Below, piece by piece: positions 32,177 to 40,180 of a stretch of DNA of 64,000 nt; within the stretch, counting starts at the first letter, position 1; each line of letters opens with the position of its first letter. The DNA comes from an uncultured Pseudomonadales bacterium (GTDB lineage: Bacteria > Pseudomonadota > Gammaproteobacteria > Pseudomonadales > Azotimanducaceae). Location: positions 372,001 through 436,000 of the forward strand of contig OY282519.1 of assembly GCA_958296405.1 (NCBI GenBank), written 5' to 3'. The notes under the pieces are model-generated. The model had not been told where the DNA came from. It was given only the letters and a program-made list of their open reading frames with translations, and ran no database searches. The position numbers and the translations under genes are program-made.

Positions 32177-35010
32177 GGACGCGAAGCGTTCAGGGCGAGC
32201 AGCCTCCACAGCGCGTCTTCTTCCACGATGTCCTCATGCCAGCCGTAGGCCGCGGCGACGGCGGCGTCGAGGGCCGCATGGGCGTCGGCGAGCCACTGCG
32301 GGCGGGCGTTGTAGAGTTTGGTGAGCGTGCGCGCCTTGAGTTGCGCCGCGGCTTCATCGTTGCGGGGAACAGGCCGCCGGGGGTAGCCGGGAACTGGCTC
32401 GTCGATCCAGTCCACCCACTCGGGCGGGTTGAGCCAGCGATCGCGCAATTCGACAAGTCGGCGCGCGGCGCCAGCGATCGCGACGGAACGCGGGTCTTCG
32501 GCATAGTCGGCGGCGGGGATGTCGGGCGAGAGGCCTTCTGGGAAGGGAAAGGTCTGGAATGTCGTAGTCGGGGTGTAGCGCGGGTCGTTGCCCTTGCCGA
32601 GCCGAGTGCCCAGCCGCAACGACCACGCCTCGTGAAACCTGCTGTGGAGGATGCCAAAGGTTGTGTCGTCATCGCGGGCGATGACGATCAATTGGTGGTC
32701 CGGGCAAACTCCCGCAACGAGCCAGACGAAAAGCCGGTGCTTCGCCACCGTAGGCGTTGCAATGTAGCGCGACAGGCCGGCCACGGCCTGCCACATCCCC
32801 GGTCGCGGGCCCCAGTGCCGCCACCATTCATCTCGAAGCGCCTTAACGCGATTGTTCGCCCGCGCCGGCTTCACATGCTCCATCACATGCCCGAACGGCG
32901 CTTCGTACAGCGCGGCATCCGCCACGCTCATGGAGGTGCCGAAGTCGATGATCCACTGATCGCTCGAACGGCGTGTTACATCCATGCCGTTGATCCGAGG
33001 CTTCAGGACATCGGCATTGCGCCGCCCGTTGGGATTCGCGGGAAGCCCCAGCCACTCCCGGGCCACATCGCCGGGTATGTCGAAGGGGCCGTTCTTGTTG
33101 ACGCCGAGGAACGCCACCGATCGGTTCGCCGCCAGCGTCAGTGCTGCCGTCAGGTCCGCGACGCCTTCCGCGAGGTCCGCATGTATGCGCACCGTCTCCA
33201 CGCCGTTCAGGGATGCGGCGAGTCCAACACCCTTTCGGGCAAAACAAATCAGAGAAACCCGCACGGCTGCGCCCTCGACAACCCAAGGCTCGTCCGACCA
33301 TGCGTTGAAGATCGTGCCGTGCTCGACGATCCGGTCCAGCACCATCCGGTTGTTGCCGCCACGGATCGAGTTAGTCGCCACCAAGCCGGCCCGGGCGATC
33401 CGCCCTTGAGCCACCAAATCGCCGGCCTTATGGAACCAATAGCAGACGAGATCGGCAGACGATGGCACTGCACCCCGATAGGTGCGGCGCAAACGCTCGG
33501 TGTATTCGTGCCCCAAGCCGCCCCGCATGACCCGATCCCCGAGAAACGGCGGGTTGCCGATCACAACGTCCGCCTCGGGCCATTCCGGCTCCCCATCCGG
33601 CGCCAAGATCGCATCACGGCACTCGATGTTCTGCAGGGGCTTTAAGATCGGGTCTCTCGACACGCCGAAGCCGTTGCGGCGCATCCACTGGATCTCGCCC
33701 ACCCACACCGACACCCGCGCGAGCTCGGCGGCGTAGGCGCTCACCTCGATGCCGCGCACGTTGGCTGGGCCGACCGCCGGAAACTCCCGCGGCAGGCCCA
33801 GCGTCTCGGCCTCTAGCTGCACACGGTGTTCGAGGTCTTTCAGCGTGTGCAGCGCCAAGTAGAGAAAGTTGCCCGAACCGCACGCTGGGTCGAGCACGGT
33901 GAACCCACGCAGCCGTTCAAGGAAGACGCGCAGCGCCCGCTCCGCATCTTGGCGGCGGCGGGTGCGCGCCGCCGGCGACCGGGCCGTCTCCGCCTGCTCC
34001 AACGCAGCCGCGATCCCCGCCTTCGCTGCCTCCCATTCGTGAAGCCACGGGCGCTGGATGACCGGTTCGACGATGCGCATGATCTTGTCGCGGTCCGTGT
34101 AGTGGGCGCCAAGTTGGGAACGCTTGTCCGGGTCTAGCCCGCGCTCGAACAGCGTGCCGAGGATCGATGGTTCGATCTCCGACCAGTCCAGCGCCGCCGC
34201 CCGCAGCGCCACCTCGATGTCCGGCTTCGCCAGCGGCAGCGCGGCCTCGTCATCAAACAGCCCGCCGTTGAACCACGCCACCGCCTCGAACCCGATCCGC
34301 CCACCGGTGGCCATCGCTCCGAACAGCTCGCGCGCCAATTCCGGGAAGCCCTCGGGCTTCCGCCGCGCCTGTTCGAGCATCCGGGTGAACAGGTTGTCGG
34401 GAAGCAGGCCCACATCCTCTGCGAACATGCAGAACACCAGCCGGGTGACGAAATGCGCGACGGCTTGCGGTGCGTGGCCACGTTCCCGCAAGGCTTGCGC
34501 GAGGTCTGCAAACCCCGCCGCGGCGCGCTCCGTCAGCGCCTGCCGGCTCTCGCCCGGGCGCAGACGCTCTGGGTCTGACATGGCCCACTTCAGCGTTTCC
34601 CGCGCCGTCGCATCGGCGAGGTCTTCCAACGCGAGCTCGTGCGTCTCGCTCACGCTGTTGGTCCAGTTGGTGCGGATGCGGAACCGCGCCATGTCGGAGA
34701 CGATCAGCAGCGGCGGGTTCTCCAGCGCCAGCGTGTATTGGCGCAGTTGGTCGAAGGCCGCGTCGAGGTTGGCGTGCTTGCCCTTGTACTCCCAAGCGAA
34801 GCAGTGGCGCTTCCACACGTCGGCCCAGCCGTCGCCGCCCGTGTCCTTGCGCGCCCCGCGCTCGAAACAGTAGGCCGCGCCAGTGGGGTCTGCCTCGGCG
34901 GGGGTGGGCTCGTCCAGCAGGCGGCACAGGTCGATGAAGTGCTCTTGGCTGCCGGAGCGCTCCTTCAACGCCGACGCCTGCCACTTGGCGATGAACTCCG
35001 CCGGCGTCAT
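32173..35010 (-). CDS. MmeI-like single-chain restriction-modification enzyme (type IIG/IIL)
   Basis: A 945-residue fusion of endonuclease, N6-adenine methyltransferase and specificity domain. The N-terminus has Asp64-X9-Glu74-Tyr-Lys76 (DVWKRHCFAWEYK), the D-X9-EXK nuclease motif of MmeI. A helical linker follows, then LGAHYTDRDKI (about 300), motif I DPACGSG (374-380) and motif IV NPPF (486-489) of gamma-class adenine methyltransferases. The C-terminal third (about 600-860) should be the target-recognition domain. All catalytic motifs are intact, so it probably both methylates and cuts. It is the last gene of a leftward accessory stretch, 199 bases after the membrane operon. BREX PglX was considered, but no other BREX gene is present. 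Confidence 0.88.
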   Translation of the reverse strand: MTPAEFIAKWQASALKERSGSQEHFIDLCRLLDEPTPAEADPTGAAYCFERGARKDTGGDGWADVWKRHCFAWEYKGKHANLDAAFDQLRQYTLALENPPLLIVSDMARFRIRTNWTNSVSETHELALEDLADATARETLKWAMSDPERLRPGESRQALTERAAAGFADLAQALRERGHAPQAVAHFVTRLVFCMFAEDVGLLPDNLFTRMLEQARRKPEGFPELARELFGAMATGGRIGFEAVAWFNGGLFDDEAALPLAKPDIEVALRAAALDWSEIEPSILGTLFERGLDPDKRSQLGAHYTDRDKIMRIVEPVIQRPWLHEWEAAKAGIAAALEQAETARSPAARTRRRQDAERALRVFLERLRGFTVLDPACGSGNFLYLALHTLKDLEHRVQLEAETLGLPREFPAVGPANVRGIEVSAYAAELARVSVWVGEIQWMRRNGFGVSRDPILKPLQNIECRDAILAPDGEPEWPEADVVIGNPPFLGDRVMRGGLGHEYTERLRRTYRGAVPSSADLVCYWFHKAGDLVAQGRIARAGLVATNSIRGGNNRMVLDRIVEHGTIFNAWSDEPWVVEGAAVRVSLICFARKGVGLAASLNGVETVRIHADLAEGVADLTAALTLAANRSVAFLGVNKNGPFDIPGDVAREWLGLPANPNGRRNADVLKPRINGMDVTRRSSDQWIIDFGTSMSVADAALYEAPFGHVMEHVKPARANNRVKALRDEWWRHWGPRPGMWQAVAGLSRYIATPTVAKHRLFVWLVAGVCPDHQLIVIARDDDTTFGILHSRFHEAWSLRLGTRLGKGNDPRYTPTTTFQTFPFPEGLSPDIPAADYAEDPRSVAIAGAARRLVELRDRWLNPPEWVDWIDEPVPGYPRRPVPRNDEAAAQLKARTLTKLYNARPQWLADAHAALDAAVAAAYGWHEDIVEEDALWRLLALNASRP

Positions 35011-35209
35011 GCCGGCGCCAACGCCAACGTTGCGGCGCGGCTTCCGAACGGCGTCTCCATGTTCAAGTGCTTAAGCCCCCGAAGTGCGCCCGTTCCCAGC
35101 CAAGCTGCCCGCGGCGCTGCGCGCCCGGCGCGCCGATCATCGCCGAGAACGCCGCCGACCGCCGACGGGCTGCCCGAAGGCAGGTCTTTGCGGACAGGCT
35201 GCCCGGCGC

Positions 35210-36091
35210 TCAGTTGCCGGGCCAAGCATCGTCGCGCACGGTGTAGGCGCCGAACATGCCTTCGAGGATGTTGTCGTGGGCCTGCTTCCAGCGTTCCTTG
35301 GCGTCTGGCGAGGTTTTGTCCCATACGCGCAGCCAGAAAATGCAGGCGTAACTGCGCACTTGCTCTTCACGGCCAGCGGTGCTGATGGGTTGCAAGTGCC
35401 GGATGATCTCCGTGTCAGACAGCGGCCGCCCGTAGGGGATGGGGTTGAACGGCAGGCCACGCGCTTCTTCGGCGTAGGCGGCGCCGCCATCGTCTGTGGC
35501 GCTGCCGGCCGGTGGTTCGGGACGATGCACAACCATGTGGCCGTCGAACACGGCCACGTTGAGCGCATAGAGCGGCTTCTCCCGGGTGCCGCGCTCGTCG
35601 TCTGGAACGATTTGATACCAACACGGCGGGTTTTCGCCCTTGGTGCGCAGCAAATCCAGCTGGCGTTGCGTTTCCGCTAAATCCTGTTTGGCCACGTCGC
35701 GCTGCTGCTCCGCTTCGAGCAAGGCTTCGGCTCGCTCCGCAGCCTGCTGCATCGCGTCGTCGCTTTCGCTCAACACTTCCTGCAATACCTCTGCGTTGCG
35801 CTCCGCCGCTTCCTTCTGCTGGCGCAACGTGGCGATCTCCTCCGGCGTCTCGAACTCCTGCATCACGCCTTGCCACTTGTCTTGCCGCTCCTGCAGCACC
35901 ACCAGCCGGTCATTCAGCTGCGTTCGCTCCAGCGCCTCCCGCTCGCGCTCAGCTTCCCAGTCGCGCACCAGCACCAACAGCGCGAGCAGCAGCAGAAACA
36001 ACAGCAGAATGAACACTTCCGCCACGGTGAGGCCGAGCACTATGCCACGCCGATAGTCCGCATCGCGCTGCGCGGCAGCCGTGTTGTCCAT
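35210..36091 (-). CDS. ExbD/MotB-like single-helix protein with coiled coil and unknown C-terminal domain
   Basis: A 293-residue protein. A short basic N-terminus (DADYRRG) precedes one transmembrane helix, LGLTVAEVFILLLFLLLLAL (residues 19-38), with Glu25 buried near its cytoplasmic end. The pattern T-x-x-E-V-x-x-L-L resembles the TPFIDVMLVLL segment of ExbD, whose Asp carries protons. A charged coiled coil (residues 44-150) and a globular C-terminus (CWYQIVPDDE, LYALNVAVFDGHMVV, CIFWLRVWD) follow. No OmpA-like peptidoglycan-binding domain is visible, unlike MotB and ZorB. It starts five bases after the motor-like gene upstream, so they are co-translated. Family not recognised; the motor role is inferred. 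Confidence 0.8.
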   Translation of the reverse strand: MDNTAAAQRDADYRRGIVLGLTVAEVFILLLFLLLLALLVLVRDWEAEREREALERTQLNDRLVVLQERQDKWQGVMQEFETPEEIATLRQQKEAAERNAEVLQEVLSESDDAMQQAAERAEALLEAEQQRDVAKQDLAETQRQLDLLRTKGENPPCWYQIVPDDERGTREKPLYALNVAVFDGHMVVHRPEPPAGSATDDGGAAYAEEARGLPFNPIPYGRPLSDTEIIRHLQPISTAGREEQVRSYACIFWLRVWDKTSPDAKERWKQAHDNILEGMFGAYTVRDDAWPGN

Positions 36092-36096
36092 GCGTC

Positions 36097-37734
36097 TTAA
36101 CGGTTGCGGTTGGCGGGTTCCAACAGCCGATCCAGCCGTCTGATGAGGACGGCGAAGCGCGACGTCTCCGCAGACAAGCGCTTGGCGCTCTGCGCCGTGT
36201 CGAAGCCATCCAGCAACTCGCGCCAAGCGTCCGCTTCCGTGGCGAGTTGCTTGCGGGCGTCCTCTGAAAACCGCGCTGCCGCCTCGCGCCAGACACGCAG
36301 GCTCTCTTCCTGCTGCTCTTTCGCGCCCTCCGCCAACGCGCTGAGCGTCGCCAACACTTCACCCGCGCGAGCCTCCGCGCCGGCGGCGGCGCCAGACGCC
36401 GCGCGGCCCAACGCGGTGATGTCCTGTTTCGCCCCGCCCAAGCTCACCACCAAGGAGTCGATGGCGCGCCCGGCATTGGCCAAGGCGCCCTCGCTCGATT
36501 TTCGCTGCGCCTCGGCGGCGGCATCGAAGTCACTCACAGCCTGTTGCCAAGCCCGCGTTTGCTCGGCCATTTGGCTGCGCACCGCGGCCGTGAGCGCCGC
36601 CGCAGCCGCCTCGAAGGATTCGAGCGCAGCGCCCTGAGAGGCCTGCGTGCCCGCCACCAGCGCGCGCTGCGCAGCAACCGTCTCGGCGGCATTGGCATCC
36701 AGCGCCGCGGTCGCGCCGGACGCTTTCTCCGCCAACGTGGAGACATGCCGTTGCGCAGCGTCGAGGGCGCTGGCGAGCGACCCAAGGGCGCCATTGGTCG
36801 TCTCAAGCTGCGTCAGCGTTTGGCCCATCTCTTTGGCATTGGCCTCAAGGCGGTTGCGGGCGGCAAGCGAAGCAGAATCGATCTGCCCCACCAAGCCGCG
36901 CCATGTCTCCTCCGTGCGCTCGACCGCGCCGGAAGCCGCTGCTTCGATGCTGCGCAGCAGGCCTTCGCCATCCTCACGCATGGCTTCTCCCACCTTGCGC
37001 CAAACCGCTCCGGTGTCGTCGATGCCGCGCTCCGCCACCGCCGCCATGTGCTGGTTGAAGCCTTCAAGCAGTTCTTGCGTGTGGGACTTCACATGGTTCG
37101 CGTGGCTCAAGGTGACGCGGGTGAAGTGGGCGAAGGCGTCCGCGGCTTCGCGCAGTTCTCGCCGCAGGCGCAGCATGTTGGCGGCGGCCTCGCGCATTTC
37201 CGCAGTGAGCTGGGCTTGGTGTTCGCGGGCGCTTTCGCCAGCGCTTTCGTCTTCGTTGGCGCCTTGGCCTCCGCTGCTGCCTCGGCTTCCGCCAGTGCCT
37301 GGTTGGGAATCGCCCGGTGGCCACGGGCCTGATCCCGGGCCGGGCCCCTCGCCAGCAGGATCCTGCAACGCCAAGCGTCCCAAGATGCCGGCGACAGTAG
37401 AGATGAGCGCAATGCCGAAGCTGCCGATGAGCGTGTCAACGCGCACTTGAACATCGCCAGCGTCAGGACGGAAGGCGAACAGCACTACCAGCACATAGCT
37501 CAAGGAAACCAGCGTCAGCAGCAGGCCGAGGTAGTAGAGATTGTCGGCGGCCCGGTCGGGCTGCGCTATCTTGCTCGTCGCATAGTAGATCCAAAGCCCC
37601 GCAACGACTGCCACGGCGGCCACCGCAGCGAACATGGCACCCCCCAAGCCGGGGAAAAGCCACCGGATGCCCCAAATCAACGCGGTGCCCGCCAAGAACG
37701 CCCCGAAGAACACCCCGAACAGCGGCTTCTTCAC
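36097..37734 (-). CDS. TolQ/ExbB/MotA/ZorA-like membrane protein with long coiled-coil tail
   Basis: A 545-residue protein with four helices: 4-26, 31-52, 66-88 and 101-121. Helices 3 and 4 (YYLGLLLTLVSLSYVL and LIGSFGIALISTVAGILGRL) resemble the pore pair of TolQ/ExbB/MotA, including the small and Thr residues (Thr74, Thr113). A Gly/Pro/Ser linker (125-160) leads to a predicted coiled coil of about 370 residues, Ala-, Glu- and Gln-rich, expected in the cytoplasm by topology. ZorA of the Zorya phage-defence system has the same plan. The start is a GTG two bases after the lipoprotein stop; the frame extends further but overlaps that gene. The assignment rests on pattern, not on a known family. 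Confidence 0.78.
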   Translation of the reverse strand: MKKPLFGVFFGAFLAGTALIWGIRWLFPGLGGAMFAAVAAVAVVAGLWIYYATSKIAQPDRAADNLYYLGLLLTLVSLSYVLVVLFAFRPDAGDVQVRVDTLIGSFGIALISTVAGILGRLALQDPAGEGPGPGSGPWPPGDSQPGTGGSRGSSGGQGANEDESAGESAREHQAQLTAEMREAAANMLRLRRELREAADAFAHFTRVTLSHANHVKSHTQELLEGFNQHMAAVAERGIDDTGAVWRKVGEAMREDGEGLLRSIEAAASGAVERTEETWRGLVGQIDSASLAARNRLEANAKEMGQTLTQLETTNGALGSLASALDAAQRHVSTLAEKASGATAALDANAAETVAAQRALVAGTQASQGAALESFEAAAAALTAAVRSQMAEQTRAWQQAVSDFDAAAEAQRKSSEGALANAGRAIDSLVVSLGGAKQDITALGRAASGAAAGAEARAGEVLATLSALAEGAKEQQEESLRVWREAAARFSEDARKQLATEADAWRELLDGFDTAQSAKRLSAETSRFAVLIRRLDRLLEPANRNR

Positions 37735-37736
37735 GG

Positions 37737-38528
37737 CTAGATGGATTCCTGCCAAACCACGCGGCCGCCGAAGGAGCGCACCAGATACGTCCACCAGTAG
37801 TAATGGTCCGGCGTCTGCCAGCGCGCGTCGCGGCTCCGTTCGAGGCGCAGCAGGCTCACGTCGATGCCCGTCAAATCCGTTTGCAGCGCCCGCAAGCCGG
37901 GCGTGTTGCGCACGGCGTCACCGGGCGGATAGGGGCCATAGTGCGAGAGCGCTTCGGAGTGCTGCAGCAGGTCTGAGAACAGAATGAGATGGGTGTGGCC
38001 GCCAGCGCTGGAAGCGGCTTCCCGGGCGCTCGGCGCATGGCGCGGCACGATCACCCCCAAGGTTTCGATGAGGGGTGAACTGGATTGCGCCGTGTCCGTT
38101 TCGATCTGATCAAAGAGGCCCTCCACGGCCTCCCGGAAGCGGCGCCAACGCTGCAGATCGATGGCCCGGCCCCGGGTGAGTTCCTGCCACCATTCCCATT
38201 GGTCTGGATGCTCGCCGGGATTGCACACCGTGAGCACGGGAGCGAGCGCGTCCAAGTTCGCGCCGAGTTCATAGACGATGAGCGCTTCGCCGGCGGCCAC
38301 TTGGAGTTCCGCCGTCTGGCTCTGCAGCTCGTTCACCAGCCGCTGCAGCTCGGCGCGATGCTTGACGCTGAGCGGGTCTGAGGTGTCGAGCAGCAGCACG
38401 GTGTTGCGCGAAGGCTGACCATCGCGCGGGCACAGGTTCGCGTCCAGCCGCGCTTGGCCGCAGCCCGCGCAGACGAGGGCGAGCAGCGTCGCGGCCATGC
38501 GCAACATCAGCGTGCGGACGTTGGCCAC
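37737..38528 (-). CDS. vWA-like lipoprotein of the membrane operon
   Basis: A 263-residue predicted lipoprotein: basic start, hydrophobic stretch and lipobox LVCAGC with Cys23. Gly at +2 does not signal inner-membrane retention, so the outer membrane is likely. The mature part starts NTVLLLDTSDPLS, a vWA-like first strand with Asp48-Thr-Ser-Asp in place of the classical DxSxS. Later HTHLILFSDLLQHSE gives the matching strand with an Asp. Metal binding is possible but the site is not canonical. I start at a GTG at 38528; an ATG at 38507 is an alternative. It is the second gene of a leftward four-gene operon. Confidence 0.75.
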   Translation of the reverse strand: MANVRTLMLRMAATLLALVCAGCGQARLDANLCPRDGQPSRNTVLLLDTSDPLSVKHRAELQRLVNELQSQTAELQVAAGEALIVYELGANLDALAPVLTVCNPGEHPDQWEWWQELTRGRAIDLQRWRRFREAVEGLFDQIETDTAQSSSPLIETLGVIVPRHAPSAREAASSAGGHTHLILFSDLLQHSEALSHYGPYPPGDAVRNTPGLRALQTDLTGIDVSLLRLERSRDARWQTPDHYYWWTYLVRSFGGRVVWQESI

Positions 38529-38568
38529 TCCGCTGGGGCAGATGCCGCGTTTCGGCAACGCCGCGCCG

Positions 38569-40014
38569 CTAAGCTGGCACTGCACGCGCTTCTTCCACGC
38601 CCCGCCTGGTCAGCGCTTCCAACGTTTCGTATTTGCGGCGGGCAGCGCGATATTCGTCCTGCAACGCCGTGATGGCGCCGTTCACCTTTTCTGCCACGCC
38701 GCTCAGGCTCGTCTCCTGCGGAGGCTTGAACGACGGCGGGCGCAGAATGGCTTCGTCCACCGGCACGTCAGCGGCGAAATGCGGCGGCGGCGGCGTCCTC
38801 CGGGCAGCGACATTGGCGGTGCGATACGCGGCAAGCAGGTAGTCCAAGTCGTGCTGATATTGATCCAAATTGGTGGGATAGTCCTCGACGATCTTGTCGC
38901 CGCGTTTGCAGGTCTCCTTCCACTTGCTCTGCTTCACGACGAGTTTGTGGCGCATGTCACGAAGTTCTTCTTGAAAGCCTTCATGGATGCCGCCCAGCGT
39001 TTCCTCCTCGCGGTGGTACGCCTCCTTATAGGCGTCCTTCTTGCCCTTCAGTTCGCGTTCCAATCGACCGTAACCGGGATAGGCATCGTCCCGTTGATAC
39101 CACTTCCATGCACCGATGCCAAAGCACATGACGCCGAGCAGGACGAGCAGGGCGGTCTGGAAAGACGCCAAGTCGAAGGGGCTGTCCACCAGCCGCTGCA
39201 GCACGTCATTGCCCATGGCAAGGATGTCGGCGGATTGATCGTCCAATGCGGCTTGCATGCTGTTGCGGTAATGCCCCACCGCTAGGTTGAAGCAGAGCAC
39301 CAAACTGACCACGGGGACGATGCCAAGCCACGCCACGGCCTTGCCCCAAGCCGCAACATGGTTGCGCAGACGCAGCAGCACGCCCATCACCAAACCCAAG
39401 AACACCACGTTGACGAGGCTGATGAGCCCCATCTGCATGGTGGAGCCGACCAGCCCGAAGGGATTGACATCCATCAGCAGAGAAGCATTCAGCACAATCT
39501 CGGCAAAGAAACAGCCGAAGATGTACCAGAGCGCCTTGCTGCGGTGGGAATGGTCCACGAGCCGTGTGAGCTTGGACCGTCGCCGGAACCGCTCGAACTC
39601 CGCGCTGCCGGTGACAACCTCGGCCTCCTGTTCCGTGAGCCGCGTGCGGCCGGCGTCGATGCCGCGCTCCAGAGCGATTTCCGCTTCCTGCTCCAGTTCG
39701 TCCACGCGGTTCTCAAGTATGGTCAGCTCGGCGTCGTTCTCCATGTCGGCGAGTTCGCGCTCGAGATCCGAGAGATGTCCGCTGACATTGCCGCGGCACA
39801 CGCGCCCGCGAAGATTCACCCAGTCCACAATTTTGGATTCGAACTCGTCGCGGGTGTCGTCCTCCGCGGCTGGCAAATTCTTTCTGCCGCGGTCCTCGCC
39901 CTCCTCCTTGATCTTGTGATCCTTGAGCCACTGTCCGAGATCTAGCTGAACGTACAGCTCCTTCTCTCGGTCGAAGCCGGGAATGTTGTCCCAAGCGGAT
40001 TCCTTAGCGCTCAC
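38569..40014 (-). CDS. Four-helix membrane protein with flanking coiled coils, first gene of the operon
   Basis: About 481 residues from the GTG at 40014. Residues 50-150 are charged and coiled-coil-like (LERELADMENDAELTILENRVDELEQEAEIA, residues 84-114). Four helices follow at 161-183, 187-214, 226-247 and 284-305; the first contains FFAEIVLNASLL, with a Glu and an Asn in the membrane, and the second an Asn-Val pair. A second charged helical region (315-380) and a Pro-rich tail complete it. I recognise no family. The start is uncertain: a GTG at 40062 and an ATG at 40179 are in frame, but the latter would overlap the promoter of the divergent mevalonate gene. Confidence 0.72.
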   Translation of the reverse strand: MSAKESAWDNIPGFDREKELYVQLDLGQWLKDHKIKEEGEDRGRKNLPAAEDDTRDEFESKIVDWVNLRGRVCRGNVSGHLSDLERELADMENDAELTILENRVDELEQEAEIALERGIDAGRTRLTEQEAEVVTGSAEFERFRRRSKLTRLVDHSHRSKALWYIFGCFFAEIVLNASLLMDVNPFGLVGSTMQMGLISLVNVVFLGLVMGVLLRLRNHVAAWGKAVAWLGIVPVVSLVLCFNLAVGHYRNSMQAALDDQSADILAMGNDVLQRLVDSPFDLASFQTALLVLLGVMCFGIGAWKWYQRDDAYPGYGRLERELKGKKDAYKEAYHREEETLGGIHEGFQEELRDMRHKLVVKQSKWKETCKRGDKIVEDYPTNLDQYQHDLDYLLAAYRTANVAARRTPPPPHFAADVPVDEAILRPPSFKPPQETSLSGVAEKVNGAITALQDEYRAARRKYETLEALTRRGVEEARAVPA

Positions 40015-40107
40015 GCCGCCGCCCCAAGTGGTAAACCAGTGGATGCTACCAAACGGCGGCACGGGCCCCGCTTCCCGTGAATACGCAGAAATTGCACGGC
40101 TTGCGCC

Positions 40108-40136
40108 TTGTCTGGCATCTTCGCCTGCCCTATAAC
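40108..40136 (+). promoter_or_regulatory. Sigma-70-type promoter of the mevalonate-pathway fusion gene
   Basis: TTGTCT (40108-40113), a 17-base spacer and TATAAC (40131-40136, 5 of 6 for the -10). The predicted transcript starts near 40143, about 38 bases before the TTG start codon, leaving room for the ribosome-binding site CGAGAGG. Confidence 0.65.
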
Positions 40137-40180
40137 GCGGCAGGTTGGGCGCGGGTGCCGCGGGGCGAGAGGTTTTCATT

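Noticed and set aside
32173-35010. BREX PglX methyltransferase
   Set aside because: The N-terminal D-X9-EXK nuclease motif and length fit MmeI, and no brxA, brxB, brxC, pglZ or brxL gene is nearby.
35210-40014. Assignment of the operon as a Zorya system
   Set aside because: The motor-like pair resembles ZorA and ZorB in plan, but there is no OmpA-like domain, no ZorC or ZorD helicase or nuclease, and the other two genes are different.
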